This document shows positions 1 to 13,900 of a stretch of DNA of 64,000 bases, in pieces. The notes beneath the pieces were generated by a model. It saw nothing but the letters and a program-made list of their open reading frames with translations. It ran no database searches and was not told where the DNA came from. The stretch spans positions 139,234-203,233 of the forward strand of contig RQTK01000223.1 in NCBI GenBank assembly GCA_003991915.1, read 5' to 3'. The first letter of the stretch is position 1; the number at the start of each line of letters is the position of its first letter. This DNA is from Elysia chlorotica (Eukaryota; Mollusca; Gastropoda; Plakobranchidae). The position numbers were made by a program, and so were the translations under genes.

Positions 1-3
1 ATA

Positions 4-73
<70 letters not shown>
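1..73. repeat. (TAA)n microsatellite
   Basis: Near-perfect trinucleotide run at the window edge; it may extend outside. Confidence 0.95.
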
Positions 74-75
<2 letters not shown>

Positions 76-440
76 TTTACATTTCGTGCGGTCAATCTGA
101 AACCTGCATTTTTTAAAAACACTAAATTTTTTCCCGAAATTCTTTATCCAAACACTGATAATATGAAAAGACCTTACAACATAAATTATATTGGCAAGAC
201 TGTTGGCACTCCGTTGTCATAACAAATAAAAAAACAATAATAAAAATAACTGCCGAAAATAACCGCAACAAAACAATAAACAAATAGCAACAGCAACCAA
301 GAACATGATGCGCTGAAACAAACACCACAAGTTCTTGATAACGCGAGTTTTTGATAACAATTTTGTATATTTTTATAGCACAAAGAAATATTTCCTGACA
401 TTTTCCATTACAGATAAATTAAAATTGTGTGTGTTTTGTG

Positions 441-443
<3 letters not shown>

Positions 444-497
<54 letters not shown>
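444..497. repeat. (GA)n microsatellite
   Basis: Uninterrupted dinucleotide run of 54 bases; a similar run of 99 bases is at 2511-2609. Confidence 0.95.
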
Positions 498-499
<2 letters not shown>

Positions 500-726
500 A
501 AAAAATAAATCTTGGGTAACCTGCTGGTGTTTAGTCCCCGTGTATAAAGACGGGTGGTCCATTGATGTAAGGGAAGATGGTGGTGGAAAGCGATGCTTTG
601 GCTGAGTTACATACGAGTATCAAACGCCACCATACAGAGACACAAACACACACACACATACACACACACATACACACACACACACATACACGCACTTATT
701 TGAAACAGGCGCTGACCTCATTGTAG

Positions 727-985
727 GAAGTTGTAGTTGCGTTGGTTTAACGTCCAACGTCATCACTATATAGGCTATATTGTGGACGGACCCCAAGACC
801 GACGTCTGAAAATGTAATGTGCTGTCACACACACGAGGCAGGGCGTGGATACCATGACTCCTGTTTCAGTCGGTCGTATTAAACTGACACCGAGCTAACC
901 AATAGGGGGTGAAATCGCCAGAACTCGAACTACGGACCTCCTGCGCCGGAAGCCGGTGTTCTACCCCATTATGTTGAACTGCTCA
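727..985 (-). mobile_element. SINE, minus strand, intergenic
   Basis: Reverse complement of the family: 'ttggtttaacgtccaacgtc' at the tail side and 'aagccggtgttctacccc' at the head side. Near full length. Confidence 0.8.
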
Positions 986-995
986 TTTTACACTG

Positions 996-1240
996 TACAG
1001 TCAAACCTGCTCAAGCGACCACCTGTCTAAGACGACCAACTGGTCAAGCGAATGCTATCCACCACCCCCTTGATTTTTTACTGTATAAATACACCCCATA
1101 AAACGACCACCTCTCCAACGCGACCATGACCATCTATTTTCTCAACCAAAACGGCCTTTAACCTGTTTAAGCGACCACCCCAAAACACCATTTACCAGTC
1201 TTGACCTTGAAAGATGCGGCAAACAAAAGATGACTTAACG
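996..1240. mobile_element. Possible pogo/Tigger-type DNA-transposon fragment
   Basis: The phrase 'tacagtcaaacctgctcaag' followed by repeated 'gcgaccacc' resembles the long ends of pogo-type elements inserted at TA. No transposase is visible. A matching far end is uncertain ('ggtacagtgta' near 1240). Confidence 0.35.
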
Positions 1241-1477
1241 GTACAGTGTAATAGGTTTATTAATTTTGGATAGTAGGCCATCAGTCAGAAGGTGCTTCGC
1301 TTGATAATGTTTGGATATTCCCGCCTCTTGGTAGCTCTGCCTGTGGTGGCCTGCGTGTGCAAGCAGACGGTGCGGTACTCAGCAGGTGTCCCCAAAACTG
1401 GGTCTGATATTCTTCTAAAACTTTGTGGGATGTATTTCTAATTAAATTCTAAGAGTATTAGTGTTGGCGTGTAGGGG

Positions 1478-1700
1478 GGTAAATATAGCTCAGTCACAGT
1501 GCTCTGGATTGAGGAGCAGGAGGTTCACGGTTCAAATCTTTGGGTCGCCGATCTGTTTCCACCCTCCCCCTTTTACCGCCCGCCTTTTTAGGAAGGATTG
1601 TATTTAGCAATTATAATGTGCCAGATATCTCTACCATTAGTGCTCTGGATTGACAAGTAGGATGTCACAGGTTCAATCCTCAGCTGATATTTCCATTTCT
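1478..1700 (+). mobile_element. Second SINE-like family: two tRNA-like heads
   Basis: Two related segments, 'tagctcagtcacagtgctct' with B-box 'cacggttcaaatc' and, near 1638, 'tagtgctctggattgacaag' with 'cacaggttcaatcc'. A third head lies at 6186-6245 ('gagctctagactgaggagca', 'catggttcaaatc'). They lack tRNA cloverleaf arms, so they are not tRNA genes. Confidence 0.55.
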
Positions 1701-2505
1701 GTATCGGCGCTACAAGGATGATAAGCGCATTACCCTTTCAGCCAAGAGACACGCAGGAGAAATGTTGTTCAATGTAAAAAATGGATTCGACCACACTCAC
1801 AGCTGTTGAAAATTAAATAACTTTGATGGCGATTACCTGCAGGAAAGTAATATACGATATATATATGTCACCCAAATACTTATTTGCACACTGGTCACCC
1901 TATTGCGGGATTAGTTTATATATATATATCAAGGACTACTATAGACAGGATGTGCACCGCATATATATATATATATATATATTGGGGATATCAGGACAAC
2001 GCTTAGATCATCAGTTAACCAGGTGAACATTACTGCCACACCTAAAGAGACTATTAATAGCACTATGTGGTCACACCCTGAGGGGTCATATGGACGGTTA
2101 GGTCACATCCTAAGCGTACATAACGGTCACATCCCATTTTTTCACACCCAGTGACCCGAGCCACACCCAGACTGGTCATCCGGTCGTCCGGGAGGCCTTC
2201 AAAGCACGGAGGGGGGTTCCGTTTGTGTAAAAGTCCCTTCTTTCTGATGTGTTCTTTTACTGTTTGACAAACATTGTCATGCTCTCGATCTGTTGTGGTG
2301 AGTAATGGTGCGTTGTCAGCACATCATTCATCTTTTCATAGCCCTTCGACGCAAGGATCATCAGAAAGGTCGAAACTATGTAGACCTTAGTAAACACAAG
2401 GCATCAACATTGACAGTCAAGCATACAGCAATGATTTACAATGACACATTTTCCTCCAAGGTGTATTACTGATTTCCCAGTCTGACGTGAAACAGGCAAG
2501 AACCG

Positions 2506-2613
<108 letters not shown>

Positions 2614-3323
2614 ATTTCAACATTTGGAAACGTGTGTTGGGCTTGTATGTTGAAGATAAGCCTGCAAAGGTTTACCTCTGGTCTATTTCTTTTGGATCGT
2701 CTTAAAAAAGATGTTTCGGAACTTTCTAAACTGGAACGGCTCATGATTGTGATAGAGAAATGTGTAAATCGTTTGTGAATGGTGAATATACTAGTTTCTG
2801 TGCTGAGGTTTTCATTTCTTTATCAGACATTTTATAGGCATCTGAAAGCGAAACGAGTGAATATTTGTAAATGACATACTAAAGATGTTGGGAACTGATC
2901 TATAAAAGAAAAAAAATTACTCTACTCTCTCTTTAATAGAAAGACTCATATGTGATTTATTTGCGCCACGGTGACTATTTTTTCCATATACTTGGAACAT
3001 GTTACGTTTAGAAGCGATGCAAAGCGCACCGCGGTACATAATCAATAGATGTATTCAAATCAGATTTACTGTGTTACAGATTTTTGTTTAATGCGTCGAC
3101 CTTTTAAAGAATGTAATTCCAAAATAAAGTGTAACGTCCGTTTTCTAACTGGCCCATCAGCTTCACACCATATTCAAGGCTTCCCATCTTTCTCATCTTT
3201 TATTCATTTCAGGCGTTCTTGATTTTAATACACTAGGGTCCAATATCATTGCGCTCTATTGAATCGTCAATCTCATCACGATTCACGACAGCCTGCGCAT
3301 CTTCTTCACTTTCGCTTGTGTTT

Positions 3324-3617
3324 TCATTGAACTAAGGGGGGCGCGGTGGCCCAGGGGTAGAACATCGGCTCCCGACGCAAAAGTTCACGTCACGAGTTCG
3401 AATCCTGGCGGTTGCGCTCCCTACTGGTTGGGTCGGTGTCAGTATAATGTGACCGTCTGAGACAGTATTCATGTTATCCTCTCCCTGTCTCGTGTGTGGC
3501 AGCACATATAATTGTCAGATGTTTGTCTTGGGTTTTTTCCACAATAGAGCCTATACAGTGCTGATGTTGGACGTTAAACCAACTCAACAACAACAACAAC
3601 AACTCATTGAACTAAGG
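3324..3617 (+). mobile_element. Full-length tRNA-derived SINE with perfect 14-base target duplication
   Basis: The element (3338-3603) begins gggcgcggtggcccaggggt (A-box-like) and has a B-box (cgagttcgaatcc), a conserved body (ggttgggtcggtgtcagtat) and ends gttaaaccaactcaacaaca. It is flanked by identical tcattgaactaagg at 3324-3337 and 3604-3617, the sign of LINE-driven insertion. It is the reference copy for the family in this window. Confidence 0.9.
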
Positions 3618-3832
3618 ATATGCGATGATGGATCTTCTTGTAATTTAGTATCCAGCAAATCACTATCTTTTTGTTACTTAAAACTATTGATACAAAATGA
3701 GTACAAAATAGAATATTTGTAGCCACAAGCTAACAATTCATCTGTGAACTAATAAAAAGGAGAACATACTTTCGCCCATAACATGCGCAATTATGTTGAG
3801 GAGTGATTTGGGGGGGGGGAGAATGAATGAGA

Positions 3833-3902
3833 AGAGAGAGAGAGAGAGAGAGAGATAGAGAGATAGATATAGAGAGAGAGAGATAGAGAGATAGAGAGAG
3901 AT
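3833..3902. repeat. (GA)n/(GATA)n mixed microsatellite
   Basis: GA run interrupted by ATA units. A second GA run in this flank is at 7329-7380. Confidence 0.9.
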
Positions 3903-4617
3903 AAACATCAGCACGTCTCTGAACAAGTACATGGTAATAAAAAAAATGTTACACTATATTTAAAAAAAAATAATGCTACGCTATATTAAAAAAATAATGT
4001 TTCTTTAACCTCCACCGTCACTCATGGGTGAAAAACACCCGGGCTGTGTGCCAATTTCAAGAGTGAAACCAATTATGTATTCCTCAATAGTGTTTTGTGT
4101 CTTTATCTGTGTTATTTATTTCTGAAAATATTAAAGTATAGTTCTTCGTGAATTTTTTTCTGAACTATAATATGACATGGGTGAAAAACATCCGTATACT
4201 CGTAAATAGGCTTCGGCATTGCTAACTCTCCTTGTTCTTTTCCAGCTTTCCCTATCTCACACTCTCTTCGATTCTCGCTCTGTTTCACTATCCCTTTCTC
4301 TACACCATTCCAATCTCTCAAAAGATATATATGTATTAGCTATGGTGAACTATTTATATCCCTGCCACAAGTCTTCCTCCGCCCGCACCTGCTCCTGTGT
4401 ATCTTCTCGCTCTTATCCTCTACTTGCAATCGCCATTCCGCTACTTCATTATATTCCTCTCTTTCCTCTTCTCCTCCGCTTAGACAGATAGACCGAGAAA
4501 TAGAGTTGACACAAAGATAGAATAACACACACATGGAGGATTTCAAAAGAGGTATACACATACCTTGTGATAAGCATTACTGAACATAACATTGTTTTAC
4601 TTATCTTACACTTTTTT

Positions 4618-4805
4618 TTTTTTGGTTTAACGTCCAACAGCAGCACTACATAGGCTATATTATGGACAGGCTCCAAGACGGATGTCTGACAAATTTATGT
4701 GCTGCCACACACGAGACAGGGCGGGGATACCATGCTGCTTGTCTCAGCCGGTCACATTAAACGGACACAAACCTAACCAGCATGGAGCTCGAACTCAGAC
4801 CTTTT
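4618..4805 (-). mobile_element. SINE, minus strand, head truncated
   Basis: Tail-side 'ttggtttaacgtccaacagc' through 'gtctcagccggtcacattaa'; ends near a GATA-type microsatellite. Confidence 0.75.
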
Positions 4806-7021
4806 GATAGATAGATTTATAGATAGATAGAAAGATAAAATGTAGATAAACAGACAGATAAGTAAATGGATTGAAAGCTACATCAATACATGTATATATA
4901 TAATGCTTTTTACAGTCGTCATTTGCAACATTTTTTCCTCTTTCAGGTTCAGTGGGTGACAAATATCAATGAGTGTTTATAGTAACACAAATAACGAGTA
5001 GCACTGAAGGTTAATATGAAAAACATGTATATTTAGTTGGTTGTTTTTGTTTTTTTACATTAATCAAACAACCAAAAACAAAAACAAACAACAAAACCCA
5101 CTTACAAGGAGAAAAAACACTTCACAATTGGACATTCAGAAAATAAAAATCAAGAAAAACAAAGCAAACGCTGTGATGTTTGTCAGAAACACATAAAAGT
5201 TTTTCTTCATTTCTTTAATAATAAATTGTACAGCGTTATCCTCATACCATGTGTCATTTAATCAGGAAAAAAGAACTAACAACAAACAGCAGGAAAAAAA
5301 CTCGATAAATCACTAAAGATAGAAAAAAAGGGAAAAGGGAAAAGAATGCAAAAGGTTAAATCAAGTGTACAAATTGTAATGCTTAAAAAACCAAAGAGGC
5401 TATTTTTTTTTAATAAGAAAGACAAACTTACAGAAGACAAAGGAAACAACGACAACAAACTACGCTTTCAACATTTTGATTAGTAACGATTAAGGTAATG
5501 ACCAAAATGATCAGGATTCAGATCAAGTATCAGTGCAGACACCGGCTACAAACTTAAATGCACAACATAACATGGTACATGAAATCAGGTTCATTTTTAG
5601 TCTCTACATGAAAGAAAAAAGTGTTTGCAGTGGTTTTATAACTAACTGCTCATGTAGTAGTACAGAAATAAAAAACCTTAAATTTATGCACTTTTTATCA
5701 GGTTAAAAAAAAAGTGTAATGCATATTGTTGTTGAACCTTTCATAAAAAGATAACGACAACAACAACATTAATTAAATAAAAAAAAACAGAAACACATGA
5801 TCACTTAGTACCCACCACCATAGAAGTCAGATAGAAGGTAGGTATGGTTATGAAAAAATAAATAATTATACATGTCACATTCAAATTTTGAAAATAATTA
5901 TAGTGTTTTAAAAATGAGTGAAATGAAATACAAGTACACGATTAAGATGAGTACAGCAAGCTGAAATCCACGACATATTATGTGACGAGAATAGAGGAAT
6001 AATGGAATCTGATTCCAAGTATCATTATGAATGATGAAGCATACGTTGAACACAGTCAATCATGTATTTAGTCATTTCGACACAATTATGAATATACATT
6101 AAAAGGTGGGTGGGGGGGTCAGGTGTAAATTAAATATCAGCGTAGTCAAACTCTGGCATTAAGAGGGATGTCAGATACGTGAAGTTCAGTCTATTAGAGC
6201 TCTAGACTGAGGAGCAGGAAGTCCATGGTTCAAATCTCAGTACAGATGACAATAGCATTTAATACCAATGTCTATCAGTTCAAAAAAATAAAAATATATG
6301 TAAAGACATCTTGTTGTCCAGTTACATGTAGATACTTAGTTCTAAAAACACTGTACGTGTATGTACCACAAGGGCCAAGATCGACTAAGAGAAGTTGCGG
6401 CGGCTCTATGAGAATCAAGAGGCTTCAACTAAACTACCTTTCCCAAAACTATAAAAAAAGAAGAGGAATGTGGAACTAGCTTTAGTTTTACTCAGTCCAT
6501 AGTCCATAATAGGTATCTTGGATTGATAAAGATATAACAGCTACCTTGACAGAACTTTTGGCCATTCACTACAGCAATGTAGCAAAAATCAATAACAGGG
6601 AATCTACAAATAGAGGCAAAATACGTCATAAAAAGTCTACTGCCAAAACCAAAGGCGGCAAGATTCAAGAAATATAACAGTTGCAAACCCTGCATTTTCA
6701 CATCTTATTTTTCATTCAGGCGGCGATGTAGGGGAGGAAGATAAAGGGGAAATAAGTTGTACATGTATCACAAGCTCACTGGCGACTAGATAGGAATGTG
6801 GACACAAAATAAAGTGTCTAAAATAACATTAGATGAGATGGGTGAAAATTATAAAAAAAAAAAAAAAAAATAAAAAAAAAAACCAAGAGCGCACAAGATT
6901 TTTATAGAAGTGATTATATGACAATACAAGTTCCTTACACTTATAAGTTGGTAATAATGACTTCTAGAGTTCTCTTACACTTTTAGTCTCTTCCTCCACA
7001 TTTCGTTATCAATCAGATATA

Positions 7022-7157
7022 GCGGGTGGAGAACAAAATGGCAAACAGTATTCTAAGAGAAATAGCTATTTGACAAGATAAGTTTGTTACACGTGGAGAA
7101 CAAAATGGCAAACAGGATTCTATGCGAAATAACTATTTGACAAGATAAGTTTGTTAC
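7022..7157. repeat. 71-base tandem duplication in the LMAN1 3' flank
   Basis: 'gtggagaacaaaatggcaaa' to 'gacaagataagtttgttac' occurs twice back to back with few differences. Confidence 0.85.
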
Positions 7158-7327
7158 GCTTTCTTCCTATCTTTTTAGTTCTTTTAAACCCTTAATGTGA
7201 GAGAGTCAGTTGGTTTCATAACGTCCAAAGTTAGCAGCAAGGCTGCATTCCTACTCTTATAAGATACTTAGTTGTAATCCCTGAAGAATGGCCAACACCA
7301 TCAAAACAAGACCCAGGATGTATGAGA

Positions 7328-7382
<55 letters not shown>

Positions 7383-9391
7383 TGAAAGAGAGGTATACAT
7401 GTAACTTATTGCAGCGCAGTTGTAGCAGCAAGAACAAGTGGTGAAACCTACTTGAAATTATATTGTATCTTTTTAACATTGAAAACCTTTAACAAGGAAG
7501 ACAAACAGATTTATTACACTGGCATAAAATTTAAAGCAGAAGTTATACAAACTTTTATACCGTATGAAAATCATGTAAAGCTTTCCATATCAAACACAAA
7601 ACAAGTCATCGTCAATTAGTATGACTAAATATACATTTTAATACAATTTCCAAACACTAAACATCTGACGTTAATTAATTAGAGAAAGGCCTTCATTTTA
7701 AAACTCCGAGAATATTCATCTCATTTACATCCTTAACTGTAATAATAAATTGGTGTAGCTGCTAGAAAAGACAATAATCTGCATTATTCTTTGGCCTCAA
7801 ATATTATATCGATCGAAGACTTTGTTTCAGAAGAGACATAAAAAATTACTGACTATAGAAGATAACTTTTTACAAAGTTGCTTATATCAAGACAAATAAA
7901 GTTAACTTTTTAACAAGAAGGAAAAAAATGAAGCAAAAAACCCCACAAAAAATAGGTAAAACAAACCAAGCAGTAAACAACATTGATCAAGATATATTTT
8001 AGTTTGATTTGTGAGAAAACAGCAGTTATTAAAGAATTTTCATAATATAACAACCTACAGGTTGACAAAAGCCTAACGTTCAACAGACCAAACTTGGTCT
8101 CTGGACAAACTCTCTTGTCATGATCAGGAATTACTTGTATTGAAATCATCCCCGGCAAAAAGTTTTCACAACTACATCAAGAATTACGCTGACATATACA
8201 ATCAAACATAACACAAAGTTAACACAGAATAACACCAACCAGCCAGCTAAACCAACTCCTACTAAAAAATCACTGAAACAATATTAGTTATAAGTCCCTG
8301 TCATTTGAAAATCACTAGGACTATTCTTCATTGTTTCAAAGTTACATTTTAAATCACATTTACCTCAATTAACTCCCTCATTCTCTCAGGCCGCCAAAAC
8401 ACACACAAACATAGATCTGATTTCAAAGTCAGATAACAACATAAGGACAGAATAGTCATACAAAAAAAAAAACACTAATGAGATTGTCAGCGAGAAAGGG
8501 AAGTGAATGGTAAATGTTTTGGCAGTGAATGAAAGCTGGTTAGGCACATTTCTAGTCAAAGGTGAGAGTCGTTACATTAGCTGTTTGAATTTAAAAAATA
8601 AACATTCAAAAACAACATAATACAACAGAATGAAACAACTTATTTTTAAAGCGGTGAAGACTATTTCTATGGATTTAGCAATGCACTATTTTTTATGATT
8701 CATAAAAAAATAAGCAATTCACTATTTCAATCATTTCCAAGCTGAAGCAATGTGCTTTTTTTTTTTGTCTCCAAAATTCTGAAGTATGGGGTTAAATATG
8801 AATTCGGCCCCCTGAAATAAAAAGTCACCGAAATATCACAGCCTCGTCTCATATCTCTTATCAAATCAGGGCAATACATTCGCTAAATTGTCAATTTTAT
8901 GAAACATCAAACCATTCACTATACTTCCAGGTTTAATTATTTCACAAAGGCTGATTTTTTAACCGAGGCTTAGATAGGCACAACCATAGCGTTAAACAAA
9001 AATTTGTTAAAATAAAAATATCAATCCTAGGTTTTCAAAATTAAACATTATGAAACAAAAAAGGCAGGGTAGGTGGTATGATCAAATTTGTAAAAATTCA
9101 ACAAGGATTAAATAAATATAGTTTTTTTAAACAAAGGTAAATGAGTCTTATTAGTAAATCCAATTCTCAGAATATCACTAAAAATTTCTCCCCTCTCCAA
9201 CTTCACAAATAATAACAGCATAATTTTTCTATAGACCTATTAACAATCATAGCATAAACGAATATTATCGCACCACAAATACACCACAAAAAAATACCCA
9301 ATCCAATCCAAGGTTCTTAAAACACAGGGTCACACCAAAAGTTTTCAACAACTTTTACAAACTAAGGAGGCTTGAAATCCAAAGCGAGTGA

Positions 9392-9580
9392 GTGAGCTGG
9401 TTTCTTGACATCCAATATCATTTAATATATAATTTATTGCGGATGGATCCCATTTCTAACGTCTGACAATTCTATACGCTACTACACAGAGACAGTGCAG
9501 GGATGTCAGGACTCCTGTCTCAGCTAATCCATTGTACCGACATTGAACAAACCACTACTTCAAACTCAGAGCCTTGCCTT
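9392..9580 (-). mobile_element. SINE, minus strand, old copy
   Basis: Recognisable by 'taacgtctgacaattctata' and 'gacagtgcagggatgtcagg'. Lies in the LMAN1 3' flank, sense to that gene. Confidence 0.65.
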
Positions 9581-9935
9581 CTTTTATTTTTAGTTGTAAA
9601 CATTCATTAAATCTTACCAAATTTGACTGACATGACTAAAGTCATCCACAAGTATAAAGACACCCTAAAGCACACATACATCATATACACAACATATGTA
9701 CATGCGTACATAAATATGGGAGCACATATCATCTGAAGTATTGAGATTTTTACTATGTGTTAATTTTTTTCTAACAACTTTTTGTTTGTTTGTTAAAATA
9801 ATCAAACAAGCATTTTTAGTATCAACATTCATTAAAAGTATAATGGCAACATCTTCATTATACATGTATATAATAATTGTTCTCTTCTTGTCAAACATGG
9901 TTTTTCTCTCATTTTAACAATAATAATAAAAATAA

Positions 9936-9984
9936 AAAAATAAAAAATAATAACAATAATAATAATAATAATAATAATAATAAC
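9936..9984. repeat. (AAT)n microsatellite
   Basis: AT-rich run leading into aataataat units, inside the LMAN1 3' flank. Confidence 0.9.
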
Positions 9985-10181
9985 TTAAATGATAATACAA
10001 ACCTTTAATAAAAGATTAAAATAATGAGAAAACAAACAGGAGTTCCCAGCCAATAATTTTGACTGGCTAAGAGAGAGAGAGAGAGTGAGAGGGAGGAATC
10101 AAACCAAAGCCACCCCATAATATTAGTGCTGCATCTCGTAGGGGGAGTTGGTTCCTTGGAATGTAGGCAGAGTTCTCTGTC

Positions 10182-10907
10182 TTAGTAAAATTTCTTGGCT
10201 TGAGCATCACGATTTGATCTTAATAAAAGGAGAAGAAACAAACATTTTATCTTTCGTTAGTTTATAAAAAAAATTATCTGGTTAACCAATTAAGGTGCGA
10301 ATTTGACATAAGAATTATTATCACAACCTTACAGTATCCTCTAGAAAATCTTTAAATTTATCATTCTTACTACATGATATTACATCCCATGTGCATGAAA
10401 CAAAAGTATCACATGTATAAATTCCACAACCATAGTCACCCAGCATTCTTTTTTATTGCCTTGACTAAGTCTGGTTTTAACTGAGAGCAACAGTACCTAC
10501 TGCAGCAAAAATCTTGAAATATAAGATAGATACTGACTCACGCCTTGAGTTGAATTGAGTTGGTTTAACATCCTACTTCGGCACTATATAGACTATTGTA
10601 GACGGGCTCCAAGACTGACGTCTGACAATTTTATGAGCTGCCAGTTATGCACTGACACAAACCCACCCAGTTACATGGTACAAAATCTGACAACAAATCT
10701 GCTGATTGTGGGATTCGAACCACTCACCTCCCTGACTCAAGCAGTGTCCTCTGTAAAACTACAAAGTTTAGTAAGGCTCTAATGGCTGTAAATCTTGACC
10801 TACCTGTACACCATGTACCCGATGGTCAGCACAAACTGTATCACCAGGGCTATCATGAAGAACGTCGTCGACACGCAGTTCCCGCTTGATGGACACTGGA
10901 GTTGAGT
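10182..10907 (-). CDS. LMAN1: LMAN1 exons 12-13: membrane anchor and cytosolic sorting tail
   Basis: Exon 12 (10907-10804) holds the two juxtamembrane cysteines and a hydrophobic helix (STTFFMIALVIQFVLTIGYM). Exon 13 (10218-10182) is only 12 codons including the stop and adds RSNRDAQAKKFY. The split codon AG|A restores Arg across the 585-base intron. In mammals the tail ends KKFF: the dilysine binds COPI for retrieval and the final aromatic pair binds COPII for ER exit. Here the last pair is Phe-Tyr, still bulky and aromatic, so both signals should be kept. Confidence 0.92.
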
Positions 10908-13900
10908 CTGGGCGATAAAACGAGTAAAGAATGCTTGAAAAAACTGTGGAACACGACCTGACGGGAACATGTTGAGGTAACAGGCAAAACATCGGGTAAT
11001 GAATGCAGGTAAGGAGTCCAATATCACACTATAATATAAGGAGTGTATAGAAAACCGTCAAACATCAATTTAGAAACCATGCCCTGGCTTGCACCTGTTA
11101 CGGGTAGAAGGTTTTAGTACAAATGAATTTCTGGTCTTGCTCAATAATTCGTCACCATTTATGAAACCCCTGAGGAAACTAGGAACCATTAAACCCAGAG
11201 CTAGATATCCTTACAGAGAACCTTTAGTATTCAGCGTGTTCAAAAACAAGATTCTTACTGTGTTAAAAAGCACATTATAACAAAACAAAATGAACATCCT
11301 CTTATCAGTTGGCTTGGAAAGCCTTGTTAAGTATGTCACAAAGTAAAATGAACTTCATTTTTTTCTTGAGAGAAACACACCATATTTTGTTAGCTATTAT
11401 AAATTTGTTTTGCAGACATTAAATTTTTAAAAACTGATATAAAAAGAATATCAACGCTACAGAACTAAAAAAAAAGAGCAAAAAACATTACATTTTCTAA
11501 CTTTCACATTTTTACACGTAAAAAAGTTGTATGTCCTCCCAGTCTCTCACCTGGGGCCGATTCAATAAAGCCTTGACGTCATTGGCCACGTTATTCACTC
11601 TGTCCTTGACCTCATGTAACGCCATTGGGTCCTGCAGGCCTCCACCTGATCTTTGACCTCCCTGGTTCTGTATCGCCATAGCTTTTTGTTGGATGTCTGC
11701 GATTGTGAATCTGGATAGGTTGAAATTTTGTTCACAAAGTCAGCGATGTTATGATAAAATTTGAATCAAATAGGAATATTTTTTATGTATTGCTGTATGC
11801 TAGTCTTGGATGTAATTCGATGTAAATCTGGATAGAAAATGTAATCACAATATCAAGATGTTTTGTTGGCATTGCAATAGTGTTCTGTTGGATGTCCGAG
11901 ATTATGAATCTTAAATTGAGTAAAAGAAGGCTATATAGTTGACAGATCCGAAGCCCAATTCAAGTTGTTCAAGACAGTGCTAGGATATCTCAGATATCGC
12001 ATTATAGCGACACTGACCCAAATCAGGATTTGACCTGAAAACACACAGTCTGATACCACTGATCTATTTTTAGATGTGAACGTTTTAAGTTTTGCCGGAT
12101 GTTTTGGTGTGTAGTAAAGCAATATGGAAGCTTTGTTACAGTGATCAGATAGCCCGGCTGTTCAATGTAGACCTAGACTTATAGGAATAACAAACTTGCA
12201 CATATCACAATGATATCTCAATGGTGTGATAAGACAGAAGGACAAAAGTTTTAACATTCTTAAAATAGACAACACACCAACATTTTACTGTTACATGCCA
12301 TTCCACAGACAGGCAAAAGCCCAAACTTCCTAAAACCCTTCTCCTTCTTTACAGATAATAGACGCAAGTAAATCTAGTGATAGGTCTACATCTAGTGGCC
12401 TTTCTTCTGTAGAACTAGATCTAGTCCAAAGGTGTGCGAATCAAACTACATATCTTAAATACCAATTTATTCCTAGGCACAGTGTGTTACAAAACCGGTG
12501 GCACTAAAGGGGTTAAACTGACTACAACAACAACTTACTTGAGCTCTCCCAGCTGCTGCAGTAGACTGTTCTGGTTGTTGATGACGCGGTCCACCTCGTG
12601 TCTCTGGATGGTTCCTTGCAGGTTGATCTGTCCACCGCCCTGTGGGACCTGTGCTGCCACCTGGGGCTGCTGCTGACCCCCGAGCTGCTGTCCGGCCGGT
12701 AGAGAGTTGAGCCGCGATATAACCATCTCCTGGCGCCCCATCAGCTCATCCACCTTGCGGCCCATATCCCGTAGTTCTTGGTGGATCACATTCTGCCCGT
12801 CGAAAATCTGCCGCAGCTCTTTCTCATTCTGGCCCTGGAACTGGTATGTGGCAAAAACAACGTTTATCCTTTGTTTTTCTTTATTATTGTATCGTAAATT
12901 ACCCGTCGGCACCAAGGGGCAATAATCGAAAAAATGATCCTCACTCTGTAAATAGGAAAAAACTCCAAGTCGTTTATCTTTCTTTCTACATCTTTGGCGT
13001 TACCAACTAAAAACAAAAATATGTCCATGTAAATTTGACCAGGGCAAATATCTTAGCTTATCTTATAACAGATGTGAAAATATTTTTGCTTTGGAGCCAT
13101 TTACGTGGAGTCATCTACTTAAACACAAAAACTTCTTGAAAGTTTTCATGAATAAAGCCCTATTTTTCGTTCAGTACAATGGCACCTTAAATCAATACAA
13201 ACAAAAGAAACCAAAGTTTGTGGTCCACTTATTTTGTTTAAGTTGGATAATGTTGGATAAGCATTAGGGAATCTTTCACACATCTTTCATTTCGAATGAA
13301 ATGATAATTCTAAGTAAATTTATACATTGCTTAATCTCTGTATATAATTTTTTTTTTCTTCTGGGAAATCTTTCTCCTATCGTAAACCCTTAGAGTAAGA
13401 AGGGTCTATCCTAGGCCTATATTTGGATCTAGATCTAAACAGACCTAATCTTTTAGACATTTTGTGCCTACTTAGAACTAGATCCTAATGCTCATTGAGA
13501 AAAGTCTATCATTTAAGATCAATATAGGCCTAATCTTTTTTTTTTTTTTACTTTTTAAACCTGCACATATCTAGATTTTAATGCTTAACGAGAAAAGTCC
13601 ATAGATTTAGAATTAAAAATTTGCATAATCCTAGGCCCAAGCTGACATTTTTTAACTTTTTGGTATTCACATATTTAGAAAATAAAAATGTAGGCTTGAA
13701 ACCTTTTATTTAAAACTGTTTTTCACACAATTTTTTGGAATATGCTTATTTGGTGTCCGATCCCCAGTTACTGTCTCCTTTTACTCATTAAATACTATTT
13801 AACAAAAACGATATTTCCGTTTATAGAACAGGTTCTAAACTAGTGTGCTTAAAAAGTAAACTGTTAAAAAGTTAATATAGGTGACACAAATGCAGTAGAC

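Larger units (their letters stand above)
1..2420. other. Intergenic, distal 3' side of LMAN1: repeats only
   Basis: This stretch opens with (TAA)n and holds a (GA)n array, a SINE, a possible pogo-type fragment and two tRNA-like SINE heads. The segment 2030-2190 is unusual in repeating 'ggtcaca' and 'cacaccc' groups. I see no coding signal; the short open frames lack protein-like composition. Confidence 0.6.
2620..10181. other. 3' flank of LMAN1: AT-rich, no recognised gene
   Basis: This stretch of about 7.5 kb is mainly AT-rich unique sequence with A-runs, SINE copies, (GA)n arrays and a 71-base tandem duplication. Part of it must be the LMAN1 3' UTR. A minus-strand AATAAA-type signal is possible at 9588-9583, but many A-rich runs make this weak. 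No open frame resembles a known protein. Confidence 0.5.

Noticed and set aside
1478-1700. Pair of tRNA genes
   Set aside because: Only box-like motifs; no acceptor stem pairing and the same heads recur elsewhere.
3338-3420. tRNA gene at the SINE head
   Set aside because: A- and B-boxes are present but the sequence does not fold as a cloverleaf and continues as a dispersed SINE body.
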